Source: Gammaproteobacteria bacterium
Lineage (GTDB): Bacteria > Pseudomonadota > Gammaproteobacteria > Arenicellales > Poriferihabitantaceae
Assembly: GCA_030432755.1 (NCBI GenBank)
Contig: JAUILZ010000004.1
Span: forward strand, 1-64,000
Direction: 5' to 3'
Length of the DNA: 64,000 nt
The notes beneath the pieces were generated by a model. That model made no database searches and was not told the origin of the DNA. It saw only the letters and a program-made list of their open reading frames with translations. Each line of letters starts with the position of its first letter. The first letter of the stretch is position 1. Shown here one piece after another: positions 1-8,422 of the stretch. Made by a program: the position numbers and the translations under genes.

Positions 1-1
1 G

Positions 2-979
2 CGACGTCTCGACCAACTTCTTCGGGATGTTGCCGCTTCGGGAATCGGCGTGGTTTTGGTGGAGCACGACATGGACCTGGTAATGGGCATTTCCGACCGG
101 GTTGTTGTGCTCGATTCGGGACGCTGCATCGCGGACGGCCTGCCAGAGACCGTGCGCAATGATCCTGCAGTACTCAGTGCTTATCTCGGCGAGCAGAACG
201 AGGACTCAGTTCCGAGGGATGCTCCTCGACATAGTGACGCCAAAGAGGTACTGGGCGCCAGTGATCTGAAATGTGGGTACGGGGCCAGCGAGGTTCTCCG
301 CGGTATCGATCTGCGGGTCGATCGCGGTGAGCTGGTAGCGGTGTTGGGCGCCAACGGCGCTGGCAAGACCACCCTGATGCATGCCCTGTCCGGCCTGCAT
401 CGACCCGTCACCGGGGAGATTCGCTTTGCTGGAAAGAATGTTAGTGACCATCCCGCTCACCACCTGAGCCGAATTGGCATTGCGCTTGTCCCTGAGGGTC
501 GCCAGGTTTTCGGCAACCTGAATGTGATTCAAAATATCCGGCTTGGCGCCTACGGGCGTCGGCCAGAGGACCTGGATTCGGAGATCGAGCTATTGCTGGA
601 TAGGTTTCCTAGATTGCGCGAACGCAGACAGCAGCCGGCCGGACTGCTGTCCGGAGGCGAACAGCAGATGCTCGCGATTGCGCGCGGTCTCGTGTCGCGG
701 CCGGCAGTCCTGCTGCTGGATGAACCGTCGCTCGGGCTTGCGCCAACCATCATCCAGGAACTCTATGCGAGTCTGGCCGCTTTGCGCGACGATGGTGCGA
801 CCATCCTCCTGGTGGACCAGATGGCCGATATGGCGCTCGCAATTGCCGACCGCGCCTACGTACTTTCCGGAGGCCTCTTCGCGGCATCCGGTACTGCCGC
901 GGAAATTCGCTCAAGCCGTCATCTTAATGACGCTTACCTGGGCAGTGCCGCAGCGGGAAATTCAAGTCCCAACCAATGA
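2..979 (+). CDS. Branched-chain-type ABC transporter ATPase, LivG-LivF fusion (5' partial)
   Basis: The frame is open from the first bases of the window, so the start lies outside. The first ~60 residues are the tail of a LivG-type ATPase (switch-region VLVEHDMD, then the family's C-terminal AYLGE). A complete LivF-type ATPase follows, with Walker A GANGAGKTT, signature LLSGGEQQ, Walker B LLLDEPSLGL, and VDQ where the switch His is usual. LivG and LivF are normally separate subunits that drive uptake of branched-chain amino acids, urea or amides, so this is a fused two-ATPase subunit. It ends 10 bp before an amidohydrolase gene, which suggests its substrate is what the following hydrolases degrade. 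The cognate permeases and binding protein would lie upstream of the window. Confidence 0.9.
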   Translation, partial: RRLDQLLRDVAASGIGVVLVEHDMDLVMGISDRVVVLDSGRCIADGLPETVRNDPAVLSAYLGEQNEDSVPRDAPRHSDAKEVLGASDLKCGYGASEVLRGIDLRVDRGELVAVLGANGAGKTTLMHALSGLHRPVTGEIRFAGKNVSDHPAHHLSRIGIALVPEGRQVFGNLNVIQNIRLGAYGRRPEDLDSEIELLLDRFPRLRERRQQPAGLLSGGEQQMLAIARGLVSRPAVLLLDEPSLGLAPTIIQELYASLAALRDDGATILLVDQMADMALAIADRAYVLSGGLFAASGTAAEIRSSRHLNDAYLGSAAAGNSSPNQ

Positions 980-989
980 GAGGAGAACC

Positions 990-2216
990 ATGGACCTGAT
1001 ACTGAAGAACGCACGCCTTTCCGGTTCCGGGAACGATACACGGGATATCGGCATTTCTGACGGGAAGATCGCGGCGCTCGAGCCGAATATCGCGGGCGAC
1101 GCCCGTATCATTGAACTCGGCGGATGTCTGGTTTCTCCAGGGTTTGTCGAAACCCACATACACCTGGACAAATCCTGCATCCTGGATCGCTGCGGCAATG
1201 CCAGCGACCTGGATGCCGCCATTGCAGATGTCGCCCGCCTGAAGGCAGATTTCACTGTCGAGGACGTCTATAGCCGAGCCTGCCGCACAGTGGAGAAATG
1301 CATTCTCCAGGGAACTACCCACATGCGCACCCACCTCGAAGTCGATCCGGCGGTCAATCTGCGGAGCTTCGAAGCGGTCAGGCAGGTGGTGGAGGACTAC
1401 CGCTGGGCGATTGATATCGAGATCTGCGTGTTTCCGCAGGAAGGGCTGTTGAATCATCCGGGCACCGATGAACTTCTGGTAGAAGCGATGCGGAATGGCG
1501 CGGATTCAATAGGTGCCGCGCCTTATGTCGATTCGGATCCACACGGGCAGATAGATCGCATATTTGAACTTGCACTCGAATACGACGTTGACATCGACAT
1601 GCATCTCGACTTCGGCACCGACGTTGAGGCGCTGGATCTCGACTATGTGTGCGAGCTGACCGAAAAGTTTGGGCGGGGCGGGCGCGTCACCATTGGCCAC
1701 GTAACCAAGCTCGCCCACGTGTCACCTGACCGACTGGCCGCCTCGGCGCGTCGCATGGCGGATGTCGGGGTGGCGTTGACGGTACTTCCTTCAACCGATC
1801 TATTCCTGATGGGTCGCGACCGGGCCCATGCGCACACACGCGGGGTGGCGCGCGCACATGAACTGCTGGAACTCGGCATGAACTGTTCGCTGTCCACCAA
1901 CAACGTTTTAAATCCATTCACCCCTTTTGGTGATTGTTCTCTCATTCGCATGGCAAATCTCAATGCCAATATCTGCCATATCAGCGGTATCGAGCAGACG
2001 ACCGAGTGCTTCAACATGATCACCTCCCGCTCGGCCCGACTGATGAATATCGGAGACTACGGGATCGAAGTCGGAAAGTCCGCCGATCTTGCCGTTATCG
2101 ACGCAGGCTCCACGGCGGAAGCGGTTGCCGAGCTCTCGCCGGTTCTCATGGCGTTCAAGAGAGGGCGACAGACCATGACCCGGGAGCCGGCACGGATGCA
2201 CAAGCCGGAAGCCTGA
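990..2216 (+). CDS. Cytosine-deaminase-like amidohydrolase
   Basis: A 408-residue amidohydrolase-superfamily protein. The start is the ATG preceded by AGGAGA at 981-986, not the longer upstream reading frame, which shadows the ABC ATPase. It has the N-terminal small beta domain, metal motif ETHIHLDKS (His56 and His58), later His in MHLDFG and IGHVTK, and the C-terminal beta return. Layout matches the CodA/AtzC branch that deaminates or hydrolyses pyrimidines and triazines. One oddity: the usual metal-binding Asp after strand 8 (T/S-D-N) reads STNNVLNPF here, with Asn in its place. The gene lies between an ABC ATPase and an amidase (2-bp gap), so it is probably co-transcribed with both. Substrate unknown; a cyclic ureide or N-heterocycle is inferred from neighbours. 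Confidence 0.85.
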   Translation: MDLILKNARLSGSGNDTRDIGISDGKIAALEPNIAGDARIIELGGCLVSPGFVETHIHLDKSCILDRCGNASDLDAAIADVARLKADFTVEDVYSRACRTVEKCILQGTTHMRTHLEVDPAVNLRSFEAVRQVVEDYRWAIDIEICVFPQEGLLNHPGTDELLVEAMRNGADSIGAAPYVDSDPHGQIDRIFELALEYDVDIDMHLDFGTDVEALDLDYVCELTEKFGRGGRVTIGHVTKLAHVSPDRLAASARRMADVGVALTVLPSTDLFLMGRDRAHAHTRGVARAHELLELGMNCSLSTNNVLNPFTPFGDCSLIRMANLNANICHISGIEQTTECFNMITSRSARLMNIGDYGIEVGKSADLAVIDAGSTAEAVAELSPVLMAFKRGRQTMTREPARMHKPEA

Positions 2217-2218
2217 CG

Positions 2219-3448
2219 ATGGCTTGCACTGAGTACCGGATCGAGGACCTCGATGCCCTCTGTCCAGACAATCAGGTTCAGATTGCTGGTGCCGTCGAGG
2301 GAGTTCTGTCCGGCTTGTCGTTCGCCGTCAAGGACGTATTCGACCTCGAGGGTTCTGTCACCGGTAATGGCAACCCGGAATGGTTGCGCACCCATTCCGT
2401 GGCGGGTCGAAACGCGGCGTCGGTGCAATGTCTTCTGGATGCCGGCGCGAAATTGGTGGGCCGGACAATCAGCGACGAGCTCGCCTATTCCTTGACTGGC
2501 GAGAACGTGCACTACGGCACTCCCATGAACCCCGTGGACCCAACCCGCATCCCGGGCGGTTCCTCGAGTGGTTCGGCGTCTGTGGCCGCAGCGGGAGTGG
2601 TGGATTTTGCTGTCGGTTCAGACTGTGGTGGCTCGGTGCGGCTGCCGGCCAGCTACTGCGGCATTCTCGGCATGCGCCCCAGCCATGGACTCGTTTCCCT
2701 GGATGGTGTTGTTCCCTTCGCGCCAAGCTTTGATTGCGTTGGCTGGTTCGCGCGCGACCCAACCGTGTTTTCCCAAGTCAGCCGGGTCCTGCTGGAAGGC
2801 TGTGCCACACAGACACCGAACAACCGGATGCTGGTGGCGACCGATGCCTTCGGGCTCCTGAAACCAGACCTTCGGTCGAAGTTCGAGTCTGCCATTCCCC
2901 TTCTTGGAGGCATTTTCGAGACCTCCCTCGAGGTGGATTTGTCACCGACTGGGCTCGATGCCTGGTCGCAAGCTTTCCGAACTCTGCAGGCAGCGGAAGT
3001 CTGGCAATCGGTGGGCAATTGGGTCGAGCGTGTTCAACCTGTCCTTGGCCCTGGGGTGCGAGAACGACTCGACGCGGCTAGGCAGACCGACGAGCGGGAA
3101 GTTGTCGAGGCCAGCCGAGTGCGCGACGAGGCAAGAGAACGCCTCGACGGTCTTCTGGATCCAGGAGTGGTTCTTATCATGCCCACCGCGCCGCGCGCGG
3201 CGCCCATGCGGGATCTGCCGGTGGAGAAGATCGAAATCGAGTACCGGCATACATCTATGAACCTGCTCTGCTGCGCCGGGCTGGCCGGACTGCCGCAGAT
3301 CTCAGTTCCCTTCATTCGATACGAGGGGTTGCCCATTGGATTGTCGATCATCGGCGCGCGGTACAGCGACCTAAGCCTGGTCGACACTGCACTGGCGGTT
3401 TCCGGACACGGGCATTCCGCTACCGCTGCTTGGGCGGTCAACGGCTGA
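2219..3448 (+). CDS. Amidase-signature hydrolase (AtzE/HpxY-type)
   Basis: A 409-residue amidase-signature enzyme starting 2 bp after the preceding stop. The Ser-cisSer-Lys triad is visible: Lys38 in FAVKD, Ser115 in GGSSSGSA, and nucleophile Ser139 in GSDCGGSVR, with the 24-residue Ser-Ser spacing typical of the family. It hydrolyses an amide or ureido amide to an acid and ammonia. The neighbouring AtzH/HpxZ-like gene matches the context of AtzE (1-carboxybiuret hydrolase in cyanuric acid degradation) and of oxalurate-type Hpx clusters, so a carbamoyl or ureido substrate is favoured. An AtzG-like small partner subunit is not seen next to it. The assignment to a specific substrate is inference. 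Confidence 0.87.
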   Translation: MACTEYRIEDLDALCPDNQVQIAGAVEGVLSGLSFAVKDVFDLEGSVTGNGNPEWLRTHSVAGRNAASVQCLLDAGAKLVGRTISDELAYSLTGENVHYGTPMNPVDPTRIPGGSSSGSASVAAAGVVDFAVGSDCGGSVRLPASYCGILGMRPSHGLVSLDGVVPFAPSFDCVGWFARDPTVFSQVSRVLLEGCATQTPNNRMLVATDAFGLLKPDLRSKFESAIPLLGGIFETSLEVDLSPTGLDAWSQAFRTLQAAEVWQSVGNWVERVQPVLGPGVRERLDAARQTDEREVVEASRVRDEARERLDGLLDPGVVLIMPTAPRAAPMRDLPVEKIEIEYRHTSMNLLCCAGLAGLPQISVPFIRYEGLPIGLSIIGARYSDLSLVDTALAVSGHGHSATAAWAVNG

Positions 3449-3476
3449 ACTAAGTACCGTAACCGAGGAAATCACC

Positions 3477-3854
3477 ATGGAAATCAATATCCCCGAAGTA
3501 CTGGAACAGGTCTCCGAAGCGTTCCAACGCTACGAAGCAGCCCTCACAGGTAACGACGTCAACGTTCTGGACGAACTTTTCTGGGACAGCCCCCACACCA
3601 TCCGATATGGCGCGGGGGAGAACCTGTATGGATACGACGAGATCGCGGAATATCGAGCCAGCCGCAGTCCCCAGGGTCTTGATCGAACGTTATCACGAAC
3701 GGTAATTACCACGTTCGGCCGCGATATAGCCACCGCGATGACGCAATTTGAGCGAACGGGCCGTGAAGGAATCGGTAGGCAAAGCCAGACTTGGGCAAAG
3801 CTACCCGAGGGCTGGCGCATCGTGGCAGCGCATGTGAGTGTGATCGAACGCTAG
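3477..3854 (+). CDS. AtzH/HpxZ-like SnoaL-fold protein (DUF3225)
   Basis: A 125-residue single-domain protein starting 28 bp after the amidase, with GAGG at 3463-3466 as likely ribosome-binding site. It resembles AtzH/HpxZ, a small NTF2/SnoaL-fold family. AtzH is reported as a 1,3-dicarboxyurea hydrolase that salvages a dead-end by-product of AtzE. Tyr19 (RYEAAL) and Arg43 (TIRYG) are spaced as are the Tyr and Arg I recall as essential in AtzH. Together with the amidase this supports a ureido or biuret-like degradation step. It could instead be a chaperone-like HpxZ in an oxalurate pathway. Confidence 0.82.
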   Translation: MEINIPEVLEQVSEAFQRYEAALTGNDVNVLDELFWDSPHTIRYGAGENLYGYDEIAEYRASRSPQGLDRTLSRTVITTFGRDIATAMTQFERTGREGIGRQSQTWAKLPEGWRIVAAHVSVIER

Positions 3855-3985
3855 GACGCGTTTCCTGTGCTACCAGGAACCGGGAATTAGCGTCGGAATC
3901 CGGTATTACTATCCAAGCGCGGGTTCCAAGATTGGACCCAATGAAACATCAATGAATTCGTAACACAGGCATGAAAGGGCGAGAA

Positions 3986-4045
3986 ATGCAAGAAGACAAG
4001 ATCAACGGTCTGCTGAACACTTCCCCGGTCGTGATCAACAGAAAC
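3986..4045 (+). pseudogene. 5' fragment of a gene cut off by an insertion sequence
   Basis: An ATG with the purine-rich AAAGGGCGAGAA just upstream opens a frame of 18 plausible residues (MQEDKINGLLNTSPVVIN). It then runs into the end of an IS3-family remnant and stops at 4067-4069. It follows the AtzH-like gene by 131 bp on the same strand and was probably the next gene of the operon. The LLNTSPVVIN stretch faintly recalls the start of FdrA/DUF1116-type carbamoyltransferase subunits of oxamate/allantoin catabolism, but 18 residues are too few for a firm call. Confidence 0.4.
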
Positions 4046-4164
4046 TGTCCCGTTTTAGTTGACGGTTGATCGCTTGGGTTTCAAGCGGTCGTTTGGACAC
4101 GGAACATCTATCATAGTTCATCGGTGACAAATAGCCCAGCGCCGAGTGATGGCGGTGAGGTACC
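4046..4164 (-). mobile_element. IS3-family insertion sequence remnant (3' end of transposase)
   Basis: Read on the minus strand, this codes HHSALGYLSPMNY, the classic C-terminal motif of IS3-family orfB integrases. It is followed about 30 codons later by an end beginning TGTCCCGTTTTAG on the plus strand. Only the last ~40 codons survive; no catalytic DDE residues and no second end are present. It sits exactly between two converging gene sets: on its left it truncates the gene starting at 3986, and on its right it abuts the stop codon of the amidohydrolase. An IS-mediated deletion probably joined the two halves of the catabolic region. Confidence 0.7.
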
Positions 4165-5634
4165 TTAAGATCCGCTGCAATCTGGACCTTCCACCGGCAG
4201 ACACAGCGGAGAGATGGCGTCCGCCGATCTTCCTGCCCAGTCCATATCTGGTACGCGTGCCATGGCCCGTCCCTGCCCTGCCTGCAGACGATCGAGCGCC
4301 GCATCTTCATCAATGGTGAGCACCCGCCCTCGGTCCACGACCTGAACGCCATCAACGTAGACGTCGCGCACCGCTGTTGCGACACCGGAGTATACCAGTG
4401 ACCTCAACGGGTCCCTGACCGGGCGCATTGACGGGTGGGACAGGTCCACCAGCACTACGTCGGCCTTCGCCCCCGGTGCCAGGCGGCCCACGTCGTCGCG
4501 ACCCAGCGCGCGAGCTGCGCCAAGGGTCGCGGTCTCAAACACGTCCTCGGCGCGCAGCAGGTCTACGTGGCCGCTTGCTACTTTGGACACTAGCCCGGCG
4601 ATACGCATCTCCTCGATCATGTCATGGGGGTAGCCGTCTGTGCCGAGCGCCATGTTAATACCAGCAGCGCGGTAGCTTCCTAGACTGCGAAGCATGTCTC
4701 CCCACTGGGCAAAAGCGCGGGCGCAGTTCACCACCGTCACCCCGGAGCGTGCAAGCCGTTCCAGGTCCTTGTGCTCGAAGTAAGCGACCCAAGGGTGCTG
4801 GTCGATATGGATGGCGTGGCCAAGCAACACATTCGGCCCCAGCAGCCCGATGCTCTCTAGCCACTCGACGGGGGTCATTCCGTGGCGTCGGATCATCTCC
4901 CGGAACTCCATGACCGACTGCGCTGCGTGGGTCTGTAGCGGAATGCCTCGTTCATCGGCCGCTGCCTTACACAGCCGAAACAATCGCTCGGTGCATGTGT
5001 CCGCTTGGGCAGCACCAACCATCCCTGATAACCGCCCGGACGGGTGGGTCAGCGCCGCGTCGATGAGCTCGAGGGCGCCTTCAAGGTCGTCCACCCCCTC
5101 CCCTGCGTGCCAAGCGTAGTGGTGATCTCGGCCACTAGTCGTGTACCAGTAGCCGGACGCCACCATAGGACAAAGACTGGCACGAATGCCTGTGGCGGCG
5201 ACTTGGCCAACCCAGTCGTCGAAGGGACGGTGTTTGTAGCCGAACAGTTCAACCAGAGTGGTGCAGCCGCTTCTCAACAGCGAACAGACCGAAGCGTCAA
5301 ACGCGGCAGCGCAGGACTCCGCGTCACCCTTAAGTACAAAGGTGTATTCCAGGAGTTGCGTCATCCACATCTGGTGGGTTGCCAGGTCCTCGAAGAAGCC
5401 CTTCGCGTGGATGTCGCGGTGGGTGTGGGCGTGGGCATTAATCATCCCCGGCATCACCAGCAGGCCGCTGCCGTCGATGACATGCTCCGCGTCACCGGTG
5501 TAGGCATGTCCAACATGGATCAAGGTGTTGCCCTCGAACACCACGTCTCCGCCAATGACGTACTTGTGGCCGCGGTGCTTTGCGTCCCAGGCGACGATCC
5601 AGTCGGCGCCCCGAATCAGGGTGCGGTCGGTCAT
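4165..5634 (-). CDS. ATZ/TRZ-family amidohydrolase (TrzN/AtzB-like)
   Basis: A 489-residue metal-dependent hydrolase of the chlorohydrolase/deaminase branch. Visible elements: the N-terminal beta domain, metal motif INAHAHTH, His in QTHAAQ, His in LGHAIHID, Asp in LGTDGYPHD, and the C-terminal return domain (GAKADVVLVDLSHPSMRP). Relatives remove chloride, amino or other leaving groups from triazines, adenosine or guanine. Its last ~10 residues and stop codon lie at the border with an IS remnant, so the native C-terminus may be slightly altered. The gene ends a two-gene minus-strand operon with the nucleoside-deaminase-like gene 31 bp upstream and faces the AtzE/AtzH-like genes. Substrate inferred only broadly: an N-heterocycle. 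Confidence 0.87.
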   Translation of the reverse strand: MTDRTLIRGADWIVAWDAKHRGHKYVIGGDVVFEGNTLIHVGHAYTGDAEHVIDGSGLLVMPGMINAHAHTHRDIHAKGFFEDLATHQMWMTQLLEYTFVLKGDAESCAAAFDASVCSLLRSGCTTLVELFGYKHRPFDDWVGQVAATGIRASLCPMVASGYWYTTSGRDHHYAWHAGEGVDDLEGALELIDAALTHPSGRLSGMVGAAQADTCTERLFRLCKAAADERGIPLQTHAAQSVMEFREMIRRHGMTPVEWLESIGLLGPNVLLGHAIHIDQHPWVAYFEHKDLERLARSGVTVVNCARAFAQWGDMLRSLGSYRAAGINMALGTDGYPHDMIEEMRIAGLVSKVASGHVDLLRAEDVFETATLGAARALGRDDVGRLAPGAKADVVLVDLSHPSMRPVRDPLRSLVYSGVATAVRDVYVDGVQVVDRGRVLTIDEDAALDRLQAGQGRAMARVPDMDWAGRSADAISPLCLPVEGPDCSGS

Positions 5635-5665
5635 CTCGTCAGTCGCTGTGGCCCGGTATACGGCA

Positions 5666-6142
5666 TCAGGGTTTTATCGTGTCTGGCGAGTTCGCCCACA
5701 GTTCGTACACGGCACGGGCTTCGTGATTTAGCTCGGGCATGGCGACGAACGGAATGCTACGTTCTCCCAAGGGCCGCGAGAAGTCTTTGAACAAGTGCTC
5801 GTGAGGCAGGCCGATGTCCACACAGGCCTGCATATCCAGCGCATAGAACACCCGGGACACACGCGACCACAGAATTGCGCCCAGGCACATGCAGCAGGGC
5901 ACGCCGTTGACATACAGGTCGCAGCCCGACAGGTCAAAGGTCTCGAGCCGAGCCCCCGCTTTCCGTATGGCGATCACCTCGGCGTGTGCAGTTGGGTCGT
6001 TGGTGGACGGTACCTGATTGAAGCCCTCACCAATGATCTCGTCGTTTTTTACGATGACCGTGCCGAAGGGAAAGCCGTGGCCACCGCACACCCCTTCCCG
6101 CGAGAGTTCAATTGCCCGTTTCATAAAGCGGTGCTCACCCAT
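5666..6142 (-). CDS. CMP/dCMP-type zinc deaminase (guanine/cytosine deaminase-like)
   Basis: A 158-residue cytidine-deaminase-fold enzyme. Zinc and catalytic residues are His53 and Glu55 (TAHAEV) and Cys83/Cys86 (PCCMC). Length and the motif-rich C-terminus resemble bacterial GuaD-type guanine deaminases and tRNA-deaminase relatives. The reaction is hydrolytic loss of an exocyclic amino group, releasing ammonia. It is the first gene of a minus-strand pair with the TrzN-like amidohydrolase and is divergent from the transporter binding protein at 6316. Import, deamination and ring hydrolysis of an amino-substituted heterocycle is a reasonable model. Exact substrate unknown. Confidence 0.87.
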   Translation of the reverse strand: MGEHRFMKRAIELSREGVCGGHGFPFGTVIVKNDEIIGEGFNQVPSTNDPTAHAEVIAIRKAGARLETFDLSGCDLYVNGVPCCMCLGAILWSRVSRVFYALDMQACVDIGLPHEHLFKDFSRPLGERSIPFVAMPELNHEARAVYELWANSPDTIKP

Positions 6143-6241
6143 ATTTCTAAGCCTCTGTTACGTATGGATCCCCCAATGCTGGACGCAAATACGCTTGCGC
6201 TATATTGCATTGCAGTATGGAGGGTGATATGTTAATCAAAT

Positions 6242-6259
6242 ATTTGCTTGCCAGCAAAT
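6242..6259. promoter_or_regulatory. Palindromic operator candidate in the divergent promoter region
   Basis: A perfect 7-bp inverted repeat (ATTTGCT, 4-bp spacer, AGCAAAT) lies between the divergent deaminase (start 6142) and binding-protein gene (start 6316). A second imperfect palindrome (ATATTGC..GCAGTAT) sits ~35 bp before it. The position suits a repressor controlling both operons, for example of the GntR type, but no regulator gene is adjacent. Confidence 0.4.
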
Positions 6260-6315
6260 CGGCAAAGTATATCGAGTCCTTATTCCATCAACAAAGCTGA
6301 GAAGAGGCTACCACG

Positions 6316-7461
6316 ATGAAAACAAACCTGAACCGAAGGGCCGCTGGCCTTCTAACGCTGCTTTTCTTCACGGCGGTGCCAGCCGCCCCTGCCGCCGAGG
6401 TTTATTTACCCATCGTTATGCCAATCACGGGCTTTTTGTCCGTGGAGGGAGCAAGCCAACGTAACGGGGCTATAATGGCTATCGAGGACGCCCCCGAAGG
6501 AGTCACCGTCGACTATGAGATCTTCGATACAGGCACCTCTGCCACCGGCGCCGCCACCGCGCTCGAGCGCGCGCTCAATAGTGGGGATGCCGTGGCCGTT
6601 CCATCCACGGTGTTTGGAACAGAAATGGTGGCAATGGCACCTATCGCTCAGGAGTACGAGGTACCGCTACTCACCATCTCTGGGCTGACCAAACTCACCC
6701 ACAGCGGCAATCCTTACATCTTCCGTTTCCTTCCTAACGATGGCGAGATCAAGGTAGCGCAGGTGCGCTACGCCATAGAAGAACTCGGCGCCAAGAAGCC
6801 GGCGCTGATCACCGATAATACTGCCTACGGACAGGGCGGCCGCGGCCACATGGAGGAGATCATCGCTAAGATGGGTGTGGAGATCGCCTACCAGGAGGAG
6901 ATTGCCTTTGACCAGCACGACATGACCCCGCTGGTGGACAAAATCAATCGTTCAGGCGCAGACGTGATTTTCCTGCACATGGTTTCCCACCCTATGGCGC
7001 TGATTGTCAAGCAGGCCCGCGCGTTGGGCGTGGACCTACCTATTATCACCAGCTCGTCCATGGTGGCCCCTTCAGCTACTGCCTTGGTTGAGCCCGCCGA
7101 TCTGAAAGGCGTGTGTGGCGAGACCCCATCGGCCCCCGAGGCCGCAGGCGGACCACCCAAGATCCAAGCTTGGGCCGATCGTTACCGTGAACGCTTCGAC
7201 GTTGAGCCCGACGGACTGGCACTGGCACAGTACGACGGCGTAGCCATGGCGCTCGCCCTAGTCGCTGAGCACGACATCAGCACCGCCGAGGAGATGCGCG
7301 CGGCTTTAGACAAGGGTGTGCACGAGGGAGTAGCCAAGACCTACAAGTCGAACGGCAACGGCGACATGGCGCACGATGCCGACGTAGTGTGCTACGACGG
7401 CAACAGCCGCATTCCCACTGTCGCCAAGCACTACTCACCAGAGGATCTGATCCTCAAATAG
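6316..7461 (+). CDS. ABC transporter substrate-binding protein (LivK-type)
   Basis: A 381-residue periplasmic binding protein of the branched-chain amino acid type (peripla_BP_6). The N-terminus has two positive charges, a hydrophobic core and cleavage after APAAPAAE-like Ala residues, typical of a Sec signal. GAGAAGAGG at 6299-6307 is a good ribosome-binding site for this ATG. The two-lobe layout is clear (PITGFLSVEG, then TDNTAYGQGG, then AQYDGVAMAL). It would capture the substrate for the permeases and ATPases that follow in the same orientation. The ligand is not readable from sequence. The divergent deaminase and TrzN-like hydrolase suggest a nucleobase or amidated compound rather than leucine. 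Confidence 0.9.
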   Translation: MKTNLNRRAAGLLTLLFFTAVPAAPAAEVYLPIVMPITGFLSVEGASQRNGAIMAIEDAPEGVTVDYEIFDTGTSATGAATALERALNSGDAVAVPSTVFGTEMVAMAPIAQEYEVPLLTISGLTKLTHSGNPYIFRFLPNDGEIKVAQVRYAIEELGAKKPALITDNTAYGQGGRGHMEEIIAKMGVEIAYQEEIAFDQHDMTPLVDKINRSGADVIFLHMVSHPMALIVKQARALGVDLPIITSSSMVAPSATALVEPADLKGVCGETPSAPEAAGGPPKIQAWADRYRERFDVEPDGLALAQYDGVAMALALVAEHDISTAEEMRAALDKGVHEGVAKTYKSNGNGDMAHDADVVCYDGNSRIPTVAKHYSPEDLILK

Positions 7462-7504
7462 TCTCACCGTTGTCCGTTTCTCCAGTGCGTCGAAGGACGT
7501 AGCG

Positions 7505-8377
7505 GTGTCCTTCGTCCAGCTACTATTCAACGGATTTGCGCTGGGCATGGCCTACGCGTTGGTGGCGCTCGGTTTCGTCCTTGTTCTGAACGCAGTCAAC
7601 GCAGTCAACTTCGCTCAGGGCGACCTGGTCATGGCAGGCGGCTATATGGGGGTAGCCTTTGCCTCCGTCCTGCCGGTGCCCGCCATATTCATGCTGCCCG
7701 TGGTAATGGCGGCGGTAGCGTTGATCGGGTTGTTGCTGTCGCTAGTGGCCTACTTCCCCATCATGCGCCGGCCGCCGGCGGCGGTGTTCATCAGCACTAT
7801 CGCATTCGGTGTAATCCTACAAAACAGCTACCGTCTCCTGTTTGGGCCCGAAGCGCATGCCGTACGTCCGCTGTTCGAAAGCGGGACCTGGGAACTCGGG
7901 ACTCTTATCGTTAGCAAGCAGGCGGCGGCCATCATCGCCACCGCCGCGGTGCTCATGGGTATCCAGTACGTGGTCATGGAGCGCACCCAGTTCGGCAGGC
8001 GGCTGCGCGCCACTGCCCAGAACCAGTCCATGGCGGCCGCGCTCGGCATCCCGGTGCGGCTCATGATCGCCGCTACATTCGCCGCGGGTGCTGCGCTTGC
8101 CGGAGCCGCCGGGTTAATGCTCGGAAACCAGTTCCTGGTGCACCCAATCGGCGGTGTAAACCTGATAATTACCGCCTATATAGCGGCCGTCATCGGAGGC
8201 TGGGGCAGCTTGGCAGGCGCGGTATTGGGAGCGATGCTGATTGCCTTGTTTCAGGTCATCGTGTCGGCCTACGTGTCCTACACGGCGGCTACAGCCATGC
8301 TGTACGGCGTCGTGCTCGCGGTGTTGTTCTTCCGGCCCCAAGGGCTTCTCGGCCGGGGCGAGGCGCGGCGTGTCTGA
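7505..8377 (+). CDS. Branched-chain-type ABC permease LivH
   Basis: A 290-residue integral membrane permease with about eight hydrophobic segments and the LivH hallmark GxxLGMAYALVALGF near the N-terminus. It also has the conserved LRATAQNQSMAAALGI loop that contacts the ATPase. The start is GTG with AAGGA at 7493-7497, seven bases upstream. It lies 43 bp after the binding-protein gene and 45 bp before the LivM-LivG fusion, so all four genes form one transport operon. Confidence 0.92.
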   Translation: MSFVQLLFNGFALGMAYALVALGFVLVLNAVNAVNFAQGDLVMAGGYMGVAFASVLPVPAIFMLPVVMAAVALIGLLLSLVAYFPIMRRPPAAVFISTIAFGVILQNSYRLLFGPEAHAVRPLFESGTWELGTLIVSKQAAAIIATAAVLMGIQYVVMERTQFGRRLRATAQNQSMAAALGIPVRLMIAATFAAGAALAGAAGLMLGNQFLVHPIGGVNLIITAYIAAVIGGWGSLAGAVLGAMLIALFQVIVSAYVSYTAATAMLYGVVLAVLFFRPQGLLGRGEARRV

Positions 8378-8422
8378 GCACGTGATAGGCAGGTCTCTCC
8401 AAAACAGTCGGAAGGGCGCGCC

